DNA of 64,000 nucleotides from Neodiprion pinetum (Eukaryota; Arthropoda; Insecta; Hymenoptera; Diprionidae): positions 21,166,526-21,230,525 of the forward strand of contig NC_060234.1 of NCBI RefSeq assembly GCF_021155775.2. Direction: 5' to 3'. The notes under the pieces are model-generated. The model searched no databases. It saw nothing but the letters and a program-made list of their open reading frames with translations, and was not told the origin of the DNA. The stretch's first letter is position 1, and every line of letters starts with the position of its first letter. The position numbers were made by a program, and so were the translations under genes. Shown here piece by piece: positions 45,991 to 58,536 of this stretch.

Positions 45991-46022
45991 CTACGGATCT
46001 GACGCGCTACGGATCTGACGCG
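45991..46022 (+). repeat. Tandem duplication, 2 x 16 bp
   Basis: CTACGGATCTGACGCG occurs twice back to back without mismatch. Confidence 0.95.
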
Positions 46023-46443
46023 AGTCTAACATTTTGTACCCATCTACAAAAGTGCCAAGCGCCGCTGAAGAAGTTTTCACTTCAAAAAGAAAGAAAATTG
46101 CTATTGAATGAACTAGAATAATATCGATCGAAAATAACAAGTCCGGCGGATTTTCATTCCAGTAAATCTTCGGAATGGTGAGTTGAACCGACCACGGCGT
46201 AAAAAGTGAGAGGACGCCTGAACCTTGCGGAAGTTTGGCTATAGCTAGGTGAAACTTTCGGCGATACGTGACACAGGGTGTAGGTTTGGCAAAAGGGGGG
46301 TCGAAGAAGGGCGGAGCGTGAAGCTGGGAAGCTTCACGGCTCTCGAGTCTTAATTTTATGCAGGAAGTTTGAAGTTTCGAAGCTCCAGGTCGTTCGGCGT
46401 CATGGCAGACTTGGACCGGCTTGCCGAGTGTATCCCGCCGGCC
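46023..46443. other. GC-balanced noncoding DNA
   Basis: It contains GGGAAGCTTCACGG with a nearby GTGAAGCTGGGAAGC, forming a small palindromic cluster around 46316-46342. Its base composition contrasts with the AT-rich flanks. No product is recognised. Confidence 0.4.
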
Positions 46444-46587
46444 TTAAAATACGGTTGTCGGAGCGTGACGGGTGGGAAGTGACGTCACGGGATTTGTGGG
46501 TTCCACCACCACCTGCTCCTGGACTTGATCCATCTCCTCCTCGATCGCTTTCGAGTCCATTTCGAACCAAGGCCGTGTTGCATTCAT
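46444..46587 (-). CDS. Possible small or exon-derived open frame, unknown product
   Basis: The 47-codon minus-strand frame begins MNATRPWFEMDSKAIEEEMD and ends in a threonine/proline-rich tail before TAA. The codon choice and the acidic helix-like stretch look more protein-like than the surrounding frames. A longer version with an upstream ATG reaches 46686. No splice site or domain could be tied to it, so it may be a terminal exon, a small protein or chance. Confidence 0.22.
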   Translation of the reverse strand: MNATRPWFEMDSKAIEEEMDQVQEQVVVEPTNPVTSLPTRHAPTTVF

Positions 46588-46687
46588 AGGTGAATCAAAT
46601 TGTAAAAACGTCGAGCAGTTTTCCGAGTTCAGGGATGAATGGGCTGGACTGACTGAATCGAAAGTTGAGAAAGTAGATAAAAGCATT

Positions 46688-49254
46688 TCGAAAATTATGC
46701 TAAAAATTATTAAGCTCTGGCACGTATTTTGGCTTATGCTTTTTTTTTTTATTTTGGTTGGAAAGATTTTCGAGGATTGTCTGAAATAGTTTCAATAGAT
46801 AGTTGTTGGCGTACTGGATGACGATACATTTTTTAAAGCACACTACAACAGACGTTCCTACACAGTTTACGCTACACTGTAATGTGACATTTTTTGAATG
46901 ATTTTTCATAAAAAACGAGCGAAACACTGAAATCGAGTCAGAGTTAAGTCATTTTTAACGTTCTGATTACAAAACGATCGCGTTATTCGAATTTCTTTGA
47001 ATCCATTTCTATTACATAGTATTAGACGTTGTTGTTTTAGTCGTGTTCACTATGATTGGCAAAAATAACAGTGCTGGACATTTATTAAACAGTTTTTTTT
47101 CTCTTTTCTTAACTTTTTATCCGTCGTCAGAAGGTTTGACTGATTCATCTTTGATTAAAAGCGTGCCGGTATTGGCATTTTTCTCGTTTTTTCATCGCCC
47201 TTTTACCTTACTAACGGTGAAGGTAGAGAAAATTGTTGGTAAAGTAGAACAACTGAATCATTGAAGGGTCGATATCGTCGGTCAATTAAATGATCCGATA
47301 ACCGATAAAGTTAATCAAAGTGGGGATATCTCCCATCCTTGAATGTTCTAAAAAAGGGTTCGTGTCTTTTATCTAAGTGTCGGTAAAATGTCGCTACAGA
47401 AATCTGTAACTAGAACTCTTATGGCTATTACTGTGCTCTTGTTCAGTCGATTCATTCAGTGCCAGTGTCGACCATTAAACTAAACCAATTGAACATTCAA
47501 CATAAGTGATTACAAAAATAATTTCAAACATTTTTCTTCTTTCATTATTCTAATTTTTCAAGTTGTCTACTGCATTAAAAATTCCTCGTCAGATATTAAT
47601 GCAATGGTTCAATTTTCTTCATTCCACGTACAGCACCATTCATGCTGTCTTGAAAAGCAATCTCAGTTTGCTTACGCAAGTGAACGATAAAGAGGAAAAA
47701 AATTCAGTACGGTAATTTTAATTGAATTCAAGGTTTCTCGTAATAAATATCGAGTTCGATATGCAAGATACCTTGCAAAGATCGTCTACGAGATTGCAGC
47801 AGAATCCCCGCAGAATTTCAACGGAATGATCATTGGCGCTCACTTCCTGTACGAGCATCAGTGTGTGTTGCACTTACGAGTTATCCTCGAAGCGAGGAAG
47901 GCCCTTAACGCTCTTAAGGATGCAAATTGAATTCACGTATATTATACCTGTCTGGTGAATCTACCGCGAACTGGCGTGAATTGAAACTAGAGCGTTACGC
48001 TACAAAGGGTAAGTTGCGAGGTACGTCTGGGCGCTTCCGAGTTCTTTTTAATACTATTTGTTCCTAATTAAGAGTTCCCCGTTTCTCATTCCACGCGACG
48101 ACAAAGAGACCTTGGAAGTTGAGCGGAGCAAAAAGGAGATGAAAAAAAAAAAGAAAAAAAAACGGTATGAAATTACGAACGAAATTATTTCAAAACGAGA
48201 ATTCCAGCAACAAAATATATAAGTCTGGAAGTATGTATTCGAGTGCTTTAACCGACATTACAGACTTCTTGGAATGGACTGCGAACTCGCGTGAGGTTTC
48301 AAGAATTTGAAAATTCACAATCACGATAATGCTTTGTGCGTGATTTCGAAAATTATAAACGATTTCACAATATTTCAGGATCTCGGATAACTTTAAAGAT
48401 TTACAAGAAACAAATTGCGATGGTAACGCCGACTGTTTTGCACAAGATTTTCACGTGTTGATTATATCGATGTGCGATACGATCCCATCAAACAACACCT
48501 CCAAGCACCTAATTTCAAGACTCCCACGTTATGGGCTCAGCACAAAGGCTGTGCGATGCATGAATTGAAGTAATATTTCTCGCGTTTCAAGTACGCGACG
48601 GTCTGGCAAGTAAATTCGTATATCCATCCGATCCTGGGGGAAGGTTGCATTGAGAGACTAATGGCGAATGCCCGGGCCGCTTGTCTTAACACCCCACAAT
48701 ACATTAGCCTCACGTTACGTTGGAGACATTGCATAACGTATCCCTTATACACGCCTATCCATACTTACTTAAAGCCTGCTGCACCGGGGGTCTCAAGGGT
48801 CGTCTAAATTACCGGGATCACCGGGGCGTCCGATGGACCGTTAACCAAAGAGCCGCTGGGGATCGAGCCTGCGACGAAGTAAGGCTTCGCAAATTATCAC
48901 ATCCTTGTTCACCGAGAAATATGTTTCGCGTTTTTGGTTTTTTATTTATTTTTTTTTTTTTTACGTGCCAAGGGAGAGAATTAAGGCGGTGTTGAGAGTT
49001 ACGCGATCCGACTTACAGCAACTTATTCAGTACTTTATACTTATAATGTATACCTTGCGGTATAGCCGGAAGGTTATATTATATTTCACGAAATATGTAT
49101 TAATATTTAATAATATGTTGCAAACGTCGTTACATTATTTGGATCGTTTCATATCAGAAATACAGAATTTGAATTATACTTATTTTACCACTTATATCGT
49201 GGATTTTCATCATCGCTAAAACATGATATAACCACTCATTAAACAAATGCAGGC
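46688..49254. other. AT-rich noncoding DNA
   Basis: GC-balanced patches lie at about 47830-47930 and 48480-48890. A-rich (48140-48163) and T-rich (48945-48961) runs occur. No gene, RNA gene or partner repeat is seen. Confidence 0.5.
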
Positions 49255-50220
49255 CCGTAAACATATGGGGGATTCTACGTCAAATCGAACGAAAAAGATT
49301 TTTTCCCCGACCAGTTTTGACGTTTACACCCTATCACACACTTGAAGTTCGTATTGAAAGCATCAAATCTGAATTTTGTCAGATTTTCCTGACCAAGCTA
49401 GTCAAAAAATCACCTTCTGACAATTTCTCATTTTTTCAAGTTAACGTAGCTTGAAATTCAGATGATATATGGAAAAAGTTTCGCATCTTTGTATGAAATT
49501 TCTAAAAATAATTTCATGCGATGTCTCGTGTCCCGTTAAAGTATAGTTTTGATGAAAAATGTTCGGAAATATTCTGTATCAAAATAGTTCACTAATCGAA
49601 TTAGCCAAAATTTTGATACAGCATGTCTTTTTCAATACTACCAAAGACTGTCTATAAGTTTCGTAATGGGTGGAAAAGTAGTTCAAAAGTTACAAGTAAT
49701 AGTTTACATGAAACTGTGAAATTTCTCATCCATACGTACCATAATGCGGCGGTACGAACGGTGAAAGTTATGCAGTCGGTATTACGATAAGCGATACATC
49801 TGTGAATTCTTACCTTGGATGAATACGCTTCAGAAATATTGTCCGGCAGTAAGGAACTAACGTATCGTGTCAGGAATCTTAATAAATAACAGACTGAAGT
49901 ACGCTCCTCAAGAAAAAGTCGTCAACTGTTATAAACAACACGCGCAACAATCGACGATCGCGCTCGACTGCGCAGCAGCGCCACGCGCAGGGCAAGCAAA
50001 TTGCTTGACGCGCGGCGAAGTTTGAACCGAATTCTCGCCACTGTGTTAATATTTCTTGATATATCTTCTGAACCACTGCACCGCCCACTATGAAATTTTC
50101 AGACAACCTTCCGCATTGAAAAAGGCACGCTGTGTATAAATTGTAGTGAATTCGATCAGGGAACTTTTCAGTTACGAATAATTAGCGCGCATTTTGTATC
50201 AAAACTACACTGAAGCGGGG
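49255..50220. other. Noncoding DNA, repeat-like in character
   Basis: It begins near GGGGGATTCTACGTCAAATC and includes an exact 12-base inverted repeat, CTGTATCAAAAT (49574-49585) with ATTTTGATACAG (49610-49621). Wording of this kind is typical of interspersed repeats, but no second copy lies in the window to prove it. Confidence 0.3.
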
Positions 50221-52071
50221 TGTGAAAAATCCGTAAAAATTACTCTCGAAAAGTTCACAAGAGAACCTAAAATTTTTGTGAATGAACATTTTTCATGCGT
50301 CGTCCAGGTTTTAAGCTATGTAGGCGCGAAAAATCGTAACATTATTGAAATCAATTTATCGAATGAGAGTCGTGAAGAAATCATGTGTTTCATTCTACCC
50401 CGACATTGATTTGATGCTAATAACTTTTAAGATCTTTTACATGAATATTATTTATGCTTTCACACCGGCAAGATCGGAATTCTTGTATCCCTTGTGGCAC
50501 AAAATAGCAATTATAGCAAACTATGACAAACGATTCCAACTATCAATCTCATGTTTATATCGATGTTCATTGCTTCAGTTATTTCTATTTGTGTACATGA
50601 ATATAGTTAAATTTTCCGATAAAACGGTATTAAAAAAAAAAAAAAAATCAGAGTAACAAAACTGCACTCATGGAATTTCGTCTGTGAACGTGTACAGAAA
50701 ATAACACACTATCGTGTGTCTAAAATCAGTCACTGAATTGAAACAAATTTTTATCGAAAACTGACGAAGGATTTCCTTCGTACTTCGCAACGAACGGTAT
50801 TAGATGGAAGGGATTAGCAGCTTATGTAGAAGGGATAAACCGATTGCGAGGAAATCTCCAGGGTAGAATGGTCGTTAGGATCCCATTTGTTTTATCCTTA
50901 TCTGAAACGGACGCGTCCGTCTTCAACACAGCGCGCTTCACCTGCGGAAAATAATTAAAATCACCTTATCAGCAATTATTCTTGGGCGGAAAGCCTTCTC
51001 CACTCTTCAGGGCATGCGGCCGTATATCGGCCACCGAGACACATCGCCCTCTGACCCTCTCACCTCGGAATTGAAATAACTAAGCCTCTTTTCACTCCCC
51101 CGTGTCTCGTTCCTTAAACTGATGCTCAGAGTGAATTAAAAACTTTTATACTCTCTTCAATATTCCTGACTATGAACCTCACGCTGTTCAAACTTGTAAA
51201 GAGATACTCGAGTTGATTGATTCATCGACATGTTTTTTCTTGGAGAGGTAAACAATATCGCGTTAAGGATGCACGGTATGTACGGTCGTCTGAAAAATAT
51301 ATCGAAATAGAAATACGACTAAGCAAAAGTTGAAAAACTTTAACTAACAATACAGCTCGTTTTATTCACAAATGAATACGCTGTAAATAACGTGGAACAA
51401 ATTGTTTTCTTGAGTTCATTGACCGGTACAATTAATTCGATATGTTATACAATCGTTTTAATTTACAGATGATAAACTTGTTTTTATGCAATAAACATGC
51501 TATTGTTACCGTATATTTAATTTCAACGATCCGTTGGTAATTCGTTCACGAATAAAATGCGCCATTGTTAATCAGAATCGAACAAGCAGCGTGGATTTAA
51601 CGATGAAAACTGACAGAATAATGTTAGTTCTCTAAATTTTTTTCATACGACAAGTTCTTTAACTTTCAAATGAAGCGTTATAAAAATTTCTCCCATACGT
51701 TGCGGTAATTTTTTTCAATCATATTCATTTCATCATTCAGTCAGGATAAAAAATGTATTCGTTTTGTTTCAACCACTTTTTTTGTTTCGACCGTACATCC
51801 ACGCATCCTTAATACCAACTCAATCACCTGGCTACCGAGTACAAGGCAGAAAAAATGGCCGTACGACGAGCGGGCATATATCGAGCGGCACTATATCGAG
51901 AGACGACTCCGCCGAATTTTACGGGTACAGGTTGCGACGGCGCAGGTCATAAAGTAAAATTGAAACGTCTCACGGCATCGAGGTAATACTGTAATTACGA
52001 AAGTTTACGAGGCACAAAGGGCGGAAGTTGGCGGCTAGGTGATTCTCTACAAAGTTCCGGTGTGGGAGTCC
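50221..52071. other. AT-rich noncoding DNA
   Basis: An A run occurs near 50633-50647. A GC-balanced patch lies at about 50860-51080. Nothing recognisable is present. Confidence 0.5.
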
Positions 52072-52099
52072 GGGGGAGGGGGTGGGAGGGGGGGGGGGG
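52072..52099 (+). other. G-quadruplex-type sequence
   Basis: Four G runs separated by single bases (G5-A-G5-T-G3-A-G12) meet the usual G-quadruplex pattern with one-base loops on the plus strand. It sits about 30-50 bases before a GC-balanced island. Confidence 0.8.
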
Positions 52100-55000
52100 C
52101 TAGATGCAGGAGCGTAATTTAGTGGTCCTGGTATATTCATTCGTTCCGCGGCTCTTTATTACTTCCATAGCGGGTGTATGCCGTTGGAGGTATTTTAATA
52201 AGTCCATAAATATTCCCATTAAAGGGCGACACCATGATTTTACTCCGAGGCTACGGCTCGCCGCCACCGAGGAGTTCTGGAGTTCTCTTGATGAACGTTC
52301 CAACTTCCGTATCCTAGACTCCACCGGCCAACTCTGCAACGTAATTGATAACATATTGGACTAGCTTTTGTCTTTACGGTTAAATGAAATTCTTGTAAAA
52401 TTTCATCCCCCTCTACCCGTCGCTGCTATCAATTCTCTGCCCAATCGATCTATTCCAGTTATTACACGTATATATATTCGTTCGCAGTGCAAGGTATTGG
52501 AGTCTGGAAAGTTTCGCCCCCTTCCGAAAATCGAAGTCTCAACGGTGCAGTTATGGGGACCAATTTGAAATTCCAAAACTGCAGTTGAAAAATAGTTCCT
52601 AACGATCGCGGCAAGAATTGTTAATAGTGAGAATCTGTGAGGATCGATTTAATTCGATGAAGCGAACGGAATTTCGAGGAAGAAATTATTACCGGTGTGG
52701 GTGTGACGATGATCGGTTTTGAAAAATTTTGGGAATTGGTAAGCCTGAGCTTGCGTCTAAAATTTAGATATTATCAAAGTTGGAACGGCTCGACGCAAGT
52801 TTCAGCTACATAATTATAACGCACCAGCTGAAGAGGTGAGCCAAAGGGTTGTGGACGGGTAGTAGCGTTGATTAATGAGTCGTATTACTCGTCGAATGGG
52901 AACCTCAGTCAAATCTCGGCAATTCGTCATCCGTGCATTCCCTTCCCAACCCCAACGTTAAGCGAGTTCCAAAGCTAGATATTCGCTCTCGTAGCTCTTC
53001 ATCGGTGAACAGTATGCCAACAGGGAACATTCAACAGGCTTTGTGGTTTAGAAAATGTTCTGATAAGCAAAAAAGTGGAGTTAATGAGGTTTTCAAATAC
53101 CGTGATTTTCGAAACGAGAAGGAAACGAGACATTCTCTGAGTTTGTTTTCGAATACTTTTCGTCAATCGATGCAATTTTTGTCAATTTTGAGCTTTCAAT
53201 CACTTCGGATTATTTTACCACGTTTATTATATTGTTTCAGAGTAAGCTTTCGGTGCACTTATGTCAGAGGGAAATTGCTAATCTCGCGCAATATTTTCAG
53301 AAATATATTTATGACCGTAAAAATCCGACTAATCGTTGTTGTAATTCTTTTCCACCTTTAGTCGCACACATTGGAAGACGAGTGAAATTTTTTACGATTA
53401 TTGTTATTTGCGTAAAACGCGTTAAAACAACAAGCCTGTTCTTCCTCTCTCATTCGGGAGATTGTTTTGCCAAATACCGATACGTTTTATCAATTTTATC
53501 ATGAAAAAGTCAAGCATTGAGTGTTTGTCAAATTGTTATGTCCGTAAGCAGCGAAGATCTCTTTTGAAACAAAAGCTTCAACAACCCACTTCGTTTCCGA
53601 CCGTTAAAAAATGGTTAAAAATATATGATACTCTTTCGATTTCACTCTGAGATGGCTGATTGTGTTAAAAAGACTATTTGAAGTAGATTTTTTGTTTCTT
53701 CAGTAATCAATTCAATTTTGCCAGTCATTGATCATGATCCATATCGATGCAATGTTGTAAAATTAAAAATTGCATGCTGTCAATTCATTAAAAAAATCAG
53801 CATTCAAGCTATTGTTCATAAGGCTAGTATTTGGTATTTTTATACATGTCTCCGTATTTTACGAATACAACAATTCGATGAATACTGAACGTACGATTAT
53901 TCTGTAATAAAATGAATGATCATTAAATTCATTAAACACCGATAGCTTATGGTTTCAACATTTTCACGATATCTGCCTCCATTCTCCACTGAAACAAAAT
54001 CTATATGCCCAAACAAATCATGTTCAACTATAAATCAACGCGTTAATTTTTTCAACCCAAGCCCATATTTTAATTCATATTCAGTCAATTCAACAGTTAT
54101 CAACTTTCCACGATATTCCAATTGCAGAATTTGAGGTTTTTCAAAAATAAATCCGACCTCAACGTATCTGTACTTCAGCGATTCGATGAATTCGCTTTAT
54201 TCCGCTTCCCTGAACCGTTTTCCATGTTCCATACCACGGAGTTCAATCTTGCAGATTCGTGCCCTTCAAGAAGGGCGATTTACCAATCGGCCCGCAACGA
54301 GGAAGGGAAATTTATGGAGACGAAATCATCGACTCTGATCTCTGACTGCAGTTCACGAAACTGGAAAATTTAATCGTTGGGATTAAAATTTTGTGAATAT
54401 CAAAAAACTGGTAAAAACAGCTTTCCGGGTTTTCTACCCACCCTCGAATCAGCTAATTCTGTCATTTGTTAAAGTATTTTACAAAATATTAACATCCCCA
54501 CGGTATACAATTATTTTAAAAAAAAGTTATAAAATAAAATTGTTCTTCTTTCTTTGTCGGCCTTTCTTTGCAATTTCAGTTTTGACTATTATTTTGATAC
54601 AATCGTCTGGGAATCAGGATAAAAGAAAACAAAGGAAAAAACTTACCGGCAGCCGTATAACAACGTCAGAAAAAATTGTTTGCTCTCTTCTGCTCCCTTA
54701 TCTCTTATTTAATCTATAAGCTTTTACGTGAGAGAAAATTTTTTTGTGCACAAAATATCCATCAAATTCTTCTCCCAAACTCTAGATCGAAGGCTGGCAT
54801 TTATTTTCCGACAAATTATTTCAGGAAAATGTAAGGAATCGTATATTTTCGAGAAACATTAATATGTAGAGATTACAGTTCACGCATTTAATTCTGTGAG
54901 ACTGAGGTATTCATTGGATTGTTTTCACTTCTAGTAAAATATCATTGCAAATTTATTATTGTAATAAAGTGTTACAGCTGTAAATTGTAGTGAGAATCGT

Positions 55001-56932
55001 GCGATGTGATTACCAGACTCCCTTTTATCGTCGCCCCGTCAAAAGGTTGACGCGCAATATCTGAATGAGCCCTAATAACTTTCAGCGCCCTTAATAAAGT
55101 TCATTTAAAGTCCATTAGCAGCGGACGTTTATGGCCGTTTCATAAATCCGAGACTTACGCGTGTATCAAGAACTTCTCTTACCTCGCAAATACAATGCCT
55201 CGTGTTATAAATTTTCTCACATCACGAAAAATGTTTGATGGACGATTTCTGCATATTTTTTCACGTTGCAAATTTTTGATCACTTATTACGGGATTTTGA
55301 TGAAACATTTTTAAAGAATTCATTTTCCTCCGTTCATTTCTCATACAGTTTCAAGCCAGGTATTTTCGCCGGAATTTACTATCCCGAAAATTAAAACGTC
55401 CGCATTACAATATAAATAGAACCGAGGGGTCGCTTTAACTCTGTGTAATATTCATACACTATACGCGGATAAAATATGTTATTAGAAACATTTCGTAACA
55501 ACGAGTAATTGTAATTTCAAAGTAATATATGTATACGCAAGGCGTTAGGCGAATAATGTGATTGGATTTTTAAAATCGATGGAATAAATCTGAATTTTTT
55601 TCTCCATTCAAAGTCTGTCGGGAAGCTTTTCTACAATTATGTACATAATGTCACGCGGGATTGAAATTCCGTGAAATTGCAATTACGAAAAATAAATAAA
55701 TGCATGAATAACCTGATACCCGATTATTCTAATATTATTTTCTCGATACGCAGGAGGGAAATAAATTGACGAGTACTTGAAACACTTCGCTAAAAATTTC
55801 CGCGATGAGAAATCACAGAAGTTGAATCTGTAATACGGTAACACGTTATACGTACCTCGTTAGTTACACGGACATGCTAAAATCCGATAATTCAGCAAGG
55901 CGAGTTACGAATTTACGATTTCATCAATTCAGTCACGAAATTGAGGGAAACTGGAAACTTCTCACAGCTTACAACGTGTCCTGTGGGTGCCCTTGATTCA
56001 CCCCGACCCACCCGACGCTGACCAGTTCTCTAACTGATGTTAAACGACCCAACTTCGTTATCCCAGTTATCGCCCGGCTTCTGGTGCACACGGATATATA
56101 TATATTGTATTAGGGTATTTCGGAAAAAAATAATTTAAGATGAAAAGTTTGTTCAAGTTCAAAAAAAAATAAAAAAGATTGTCAAAAGACGAGTATTTTA
56201 GGTTACATGGAAAATCGCGCTCAGATGATTTTTCACTTTTTTTTTTTTTTTAATTCATGTAGTATAGTGAATAGAATTTTGTTTTTTATTGCTTACATCA
56301 ATCGTAACATCAATTTACGTCACAAATAAGATCAACGCTTGTGATATTAAATTTCTAGTTGATGTTTGAGAAGCGTATCCGACGACTTTTTCATTACTAA
56401 TTCAACCTCGTGATATAGTTACGATTTAATATGAACTTTTAACTGAGGTGAATAAGATTTAAGGTTGATGTATCGTTGTGTTATGGATCGTGAGCTTTGT
56501 GTTGAACATAAATTTCAAGAAAGAAATGTTAATTGAAGTGCTACAACGTGTTTCTCCATAAATTTTGAAAAAATTTGAAAAGAAAGTGAAAAATAAAATG
56601 AGCACGATCTTACACGTGACGTAGAACGCTCATCCTTTATCAGGATCTTTTTCTTGATCTAAACGAACTTATTATAGGAAAACACAACGGAAAATCCAAA
56701 ATAACTTTTTTCTCGAAACAACCTAATATTATATGCATGGACACAGCTGGGAAATATTCGCACAGGAAATAGGTTTCGAGCCATGTTTTCTCGTTTAAAA
56801 CACGGAAAGAATAGCATATTGTGTAACAATCTCGGTCTTTTCGAGTGCAGCCTAAGTTGCTAATATTACAAATATTACAAATATTGCAAATACGCTAGGC
56901 GAAAAGACAAAGAACATGTTACGCGTTTTGTC
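52100..56932. other. Noncoding DNA with possible conserved islands
   Basis: GC-balanced islands are at about 52120-52370 (containing AGTCCATAAATATTCCCATT) and 55010-55170. The latter contains TTAATAAA at 55091, TTTATGG at 55128 and TTTCATAAA at 55138, words bound by homeodomain proteins such as Caudal and Abdominal-B types. The rest is AT-rich with short unrecognised frames (for example 52933-53361) and homopolymer runs near 56160 and 56239-56251. Confidence 0.4.
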
Positions 56933-57086
56933 ACGAAGCACGAAGTTGAGGTTAGAGTCGCGTAATATTACATTTGTTTGCTACTTCACTCCTACGAATC
57001 AAAATTGGTATCTTCTGTGCTGCGCGCATGCGCAGTTGCAAACAAATCTGACATTACGTGACTCTAACCTCAATTTCGTGCTTCGT
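56933..57086. repeat. Inverted-repeat element, 49-bp arms (MITE-like)
   Basis: Arms 56933-56981 and 57038-57086 pair with few mismatches. The outer 34 bases differ at only two positions, including GTTGAGGTTAGAGTC against GACTCTAACCTCAAT. The loop holds CGCGCATGCGCA at 57023-57034. It lies 49 bases before the large foldback element and is a separate structure. Confidence 0.75.
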
Positions 57087-57135
57087 CTCGCACATAACCT
57101 CAATTTCCATACTCCGCGCATGCGTATTCGCATAC

Positions 57136-58532
57136 GGGCTATTCCGCGTCAACCGGATCAGTCATCTCTCAGATATTTTTTTAATTTGGCATGTGGATTG
57201 TGTGGGACGAGTTAGATTTTTGTGCCAAAGCGCGAATCTCATAATGCAAAATTCGATTTTTTATTAACAATAACAAATTAGACTCCCATTTTTTTCAAAA
57301 ATTCATAACTTCGGCAAAAAATTAGATACAATATATTTTTTTTTTTCAAATTACGCGGAAAGCTCCATAGAATTTAAAAAAAAATACGAAATGGTAAAAA
57401 CAAGTTGTTATCAATTGTTTATTTAACAATTAATTTTTCAAAGATTTTCAAAACAGTGACTGACACGATCAAAAAATTTTTTTAAAATTCTGACATGTTC
57501 CTTGAACTGTACTACAACCTGTGAATTAATTCCAGAGGGGTGTTTTTCTTCGTTTTCGAGTAAAAAATCATTAAAGGTGTCGATGCGCATGAAATTGCGG
57601 CCCGCCGAGTCTCTACGTCATGGCGGGCGGCCGGTTGCCGTCCACCGCTACACCGCGGTGGCGTCGCAGCGTTATTTTAGAGTCATTTTCACGATGTAGG
57701 ACATGATTGAAGAATCTGAAAAAAATACTGTACCTTCACAAGGCCTGCTCAAAGCGATAAGTGAAGTTTCAGGAATGTGTTTTTCACCGTTTTTTTATTA
57801 CAGAGATTCAAAATAACGGTTACACACCATGAGAGTGCACATAAATGATAATAATTACATAACTTGCTACTTATTTTAAAATAAAAACACATTCTTGAAA
57901 CTTCACTTATCGCTTTGAGCAGGCCTTGTGAAGGTACAGTATTTTTTTCAGATTCTTCAATCATGTCCTACATCGTGAAAATGACTCTAAAATAACGCTG
58001 CGACGCCACCGCGGTGTAGCGGTGGACGGCAACCGGCCGCCCGCCATTACGTAGAGACTCGGCGGGCCGCAATTTCATGCGCATCGACACCTTTAATGAT
58101 TTTTTACTCGAAAACGAAGAAAAACACCCCTCTGGAATTAATTCACAGGTTGTAGTACAGTTCAAGGAACATGTCAGAATTTTAAAAAAATTTTTTTGAT
58201 CGTGTCAGTCACTGTTTTGAAAATCTTTGAAAAATTAATTGTTAAATAAACAATTGATAACAACTTGTTTTTACCATTTCGTATTTTTTTTTAAATTCTA
58301 TGGAGCTTTCCGCGTAATTTGAAAAAAAAAAATATATTGTATCTAATTTTTTGCCGAAGTTATGAATTTTTGAAAAAAATGGGAGTCTAATTTGTTATTG
58401 TTAATAAAAAATCGAATTTTGCATTATGAGATTCGCGCTTTGGCACAAAAATCTAACTCGTCCCACACAATCCACATGCCAAATTAAAAAAATATCTGAG
58501 AGATGACTGATCCGGTTGACGCGGAATAGCCC
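57136..58532. mobile_element. 1.4-kb foldback element with ~650-bp arms
   Basis: The left arm, 57136-57784, and right arm, 57883-58532, are near-perfect reverse complements around a 98-bp AT-rich spacer. By reading I found only a few differences: one extra A in the right arm near 58185-58191, C/A near 57620 and G/A near 57771. The termini are GGGCTATTCCGCGTC and its complement, and the 4-bp word ATAC flanks both ends (57132-57135, 58533-58536). Identical 65-codon frames at 57502-57699 (+) and 57968-58165 (-) are mirror images produced by the arms, not genes. It has no transposase. The superfamily is uncertain; long terminal repeats with a 4-bp duplication would fit Sola-like or foldback elements. 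Confidence 0.9.
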
Positions 58533-58536
58533 ATAC

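Noticed and set aside
57502..58165. Two nearly identical 65-codon frames on opposite strands
   Set aside because: They are mirror images of the foldback arms, not a gene pair.
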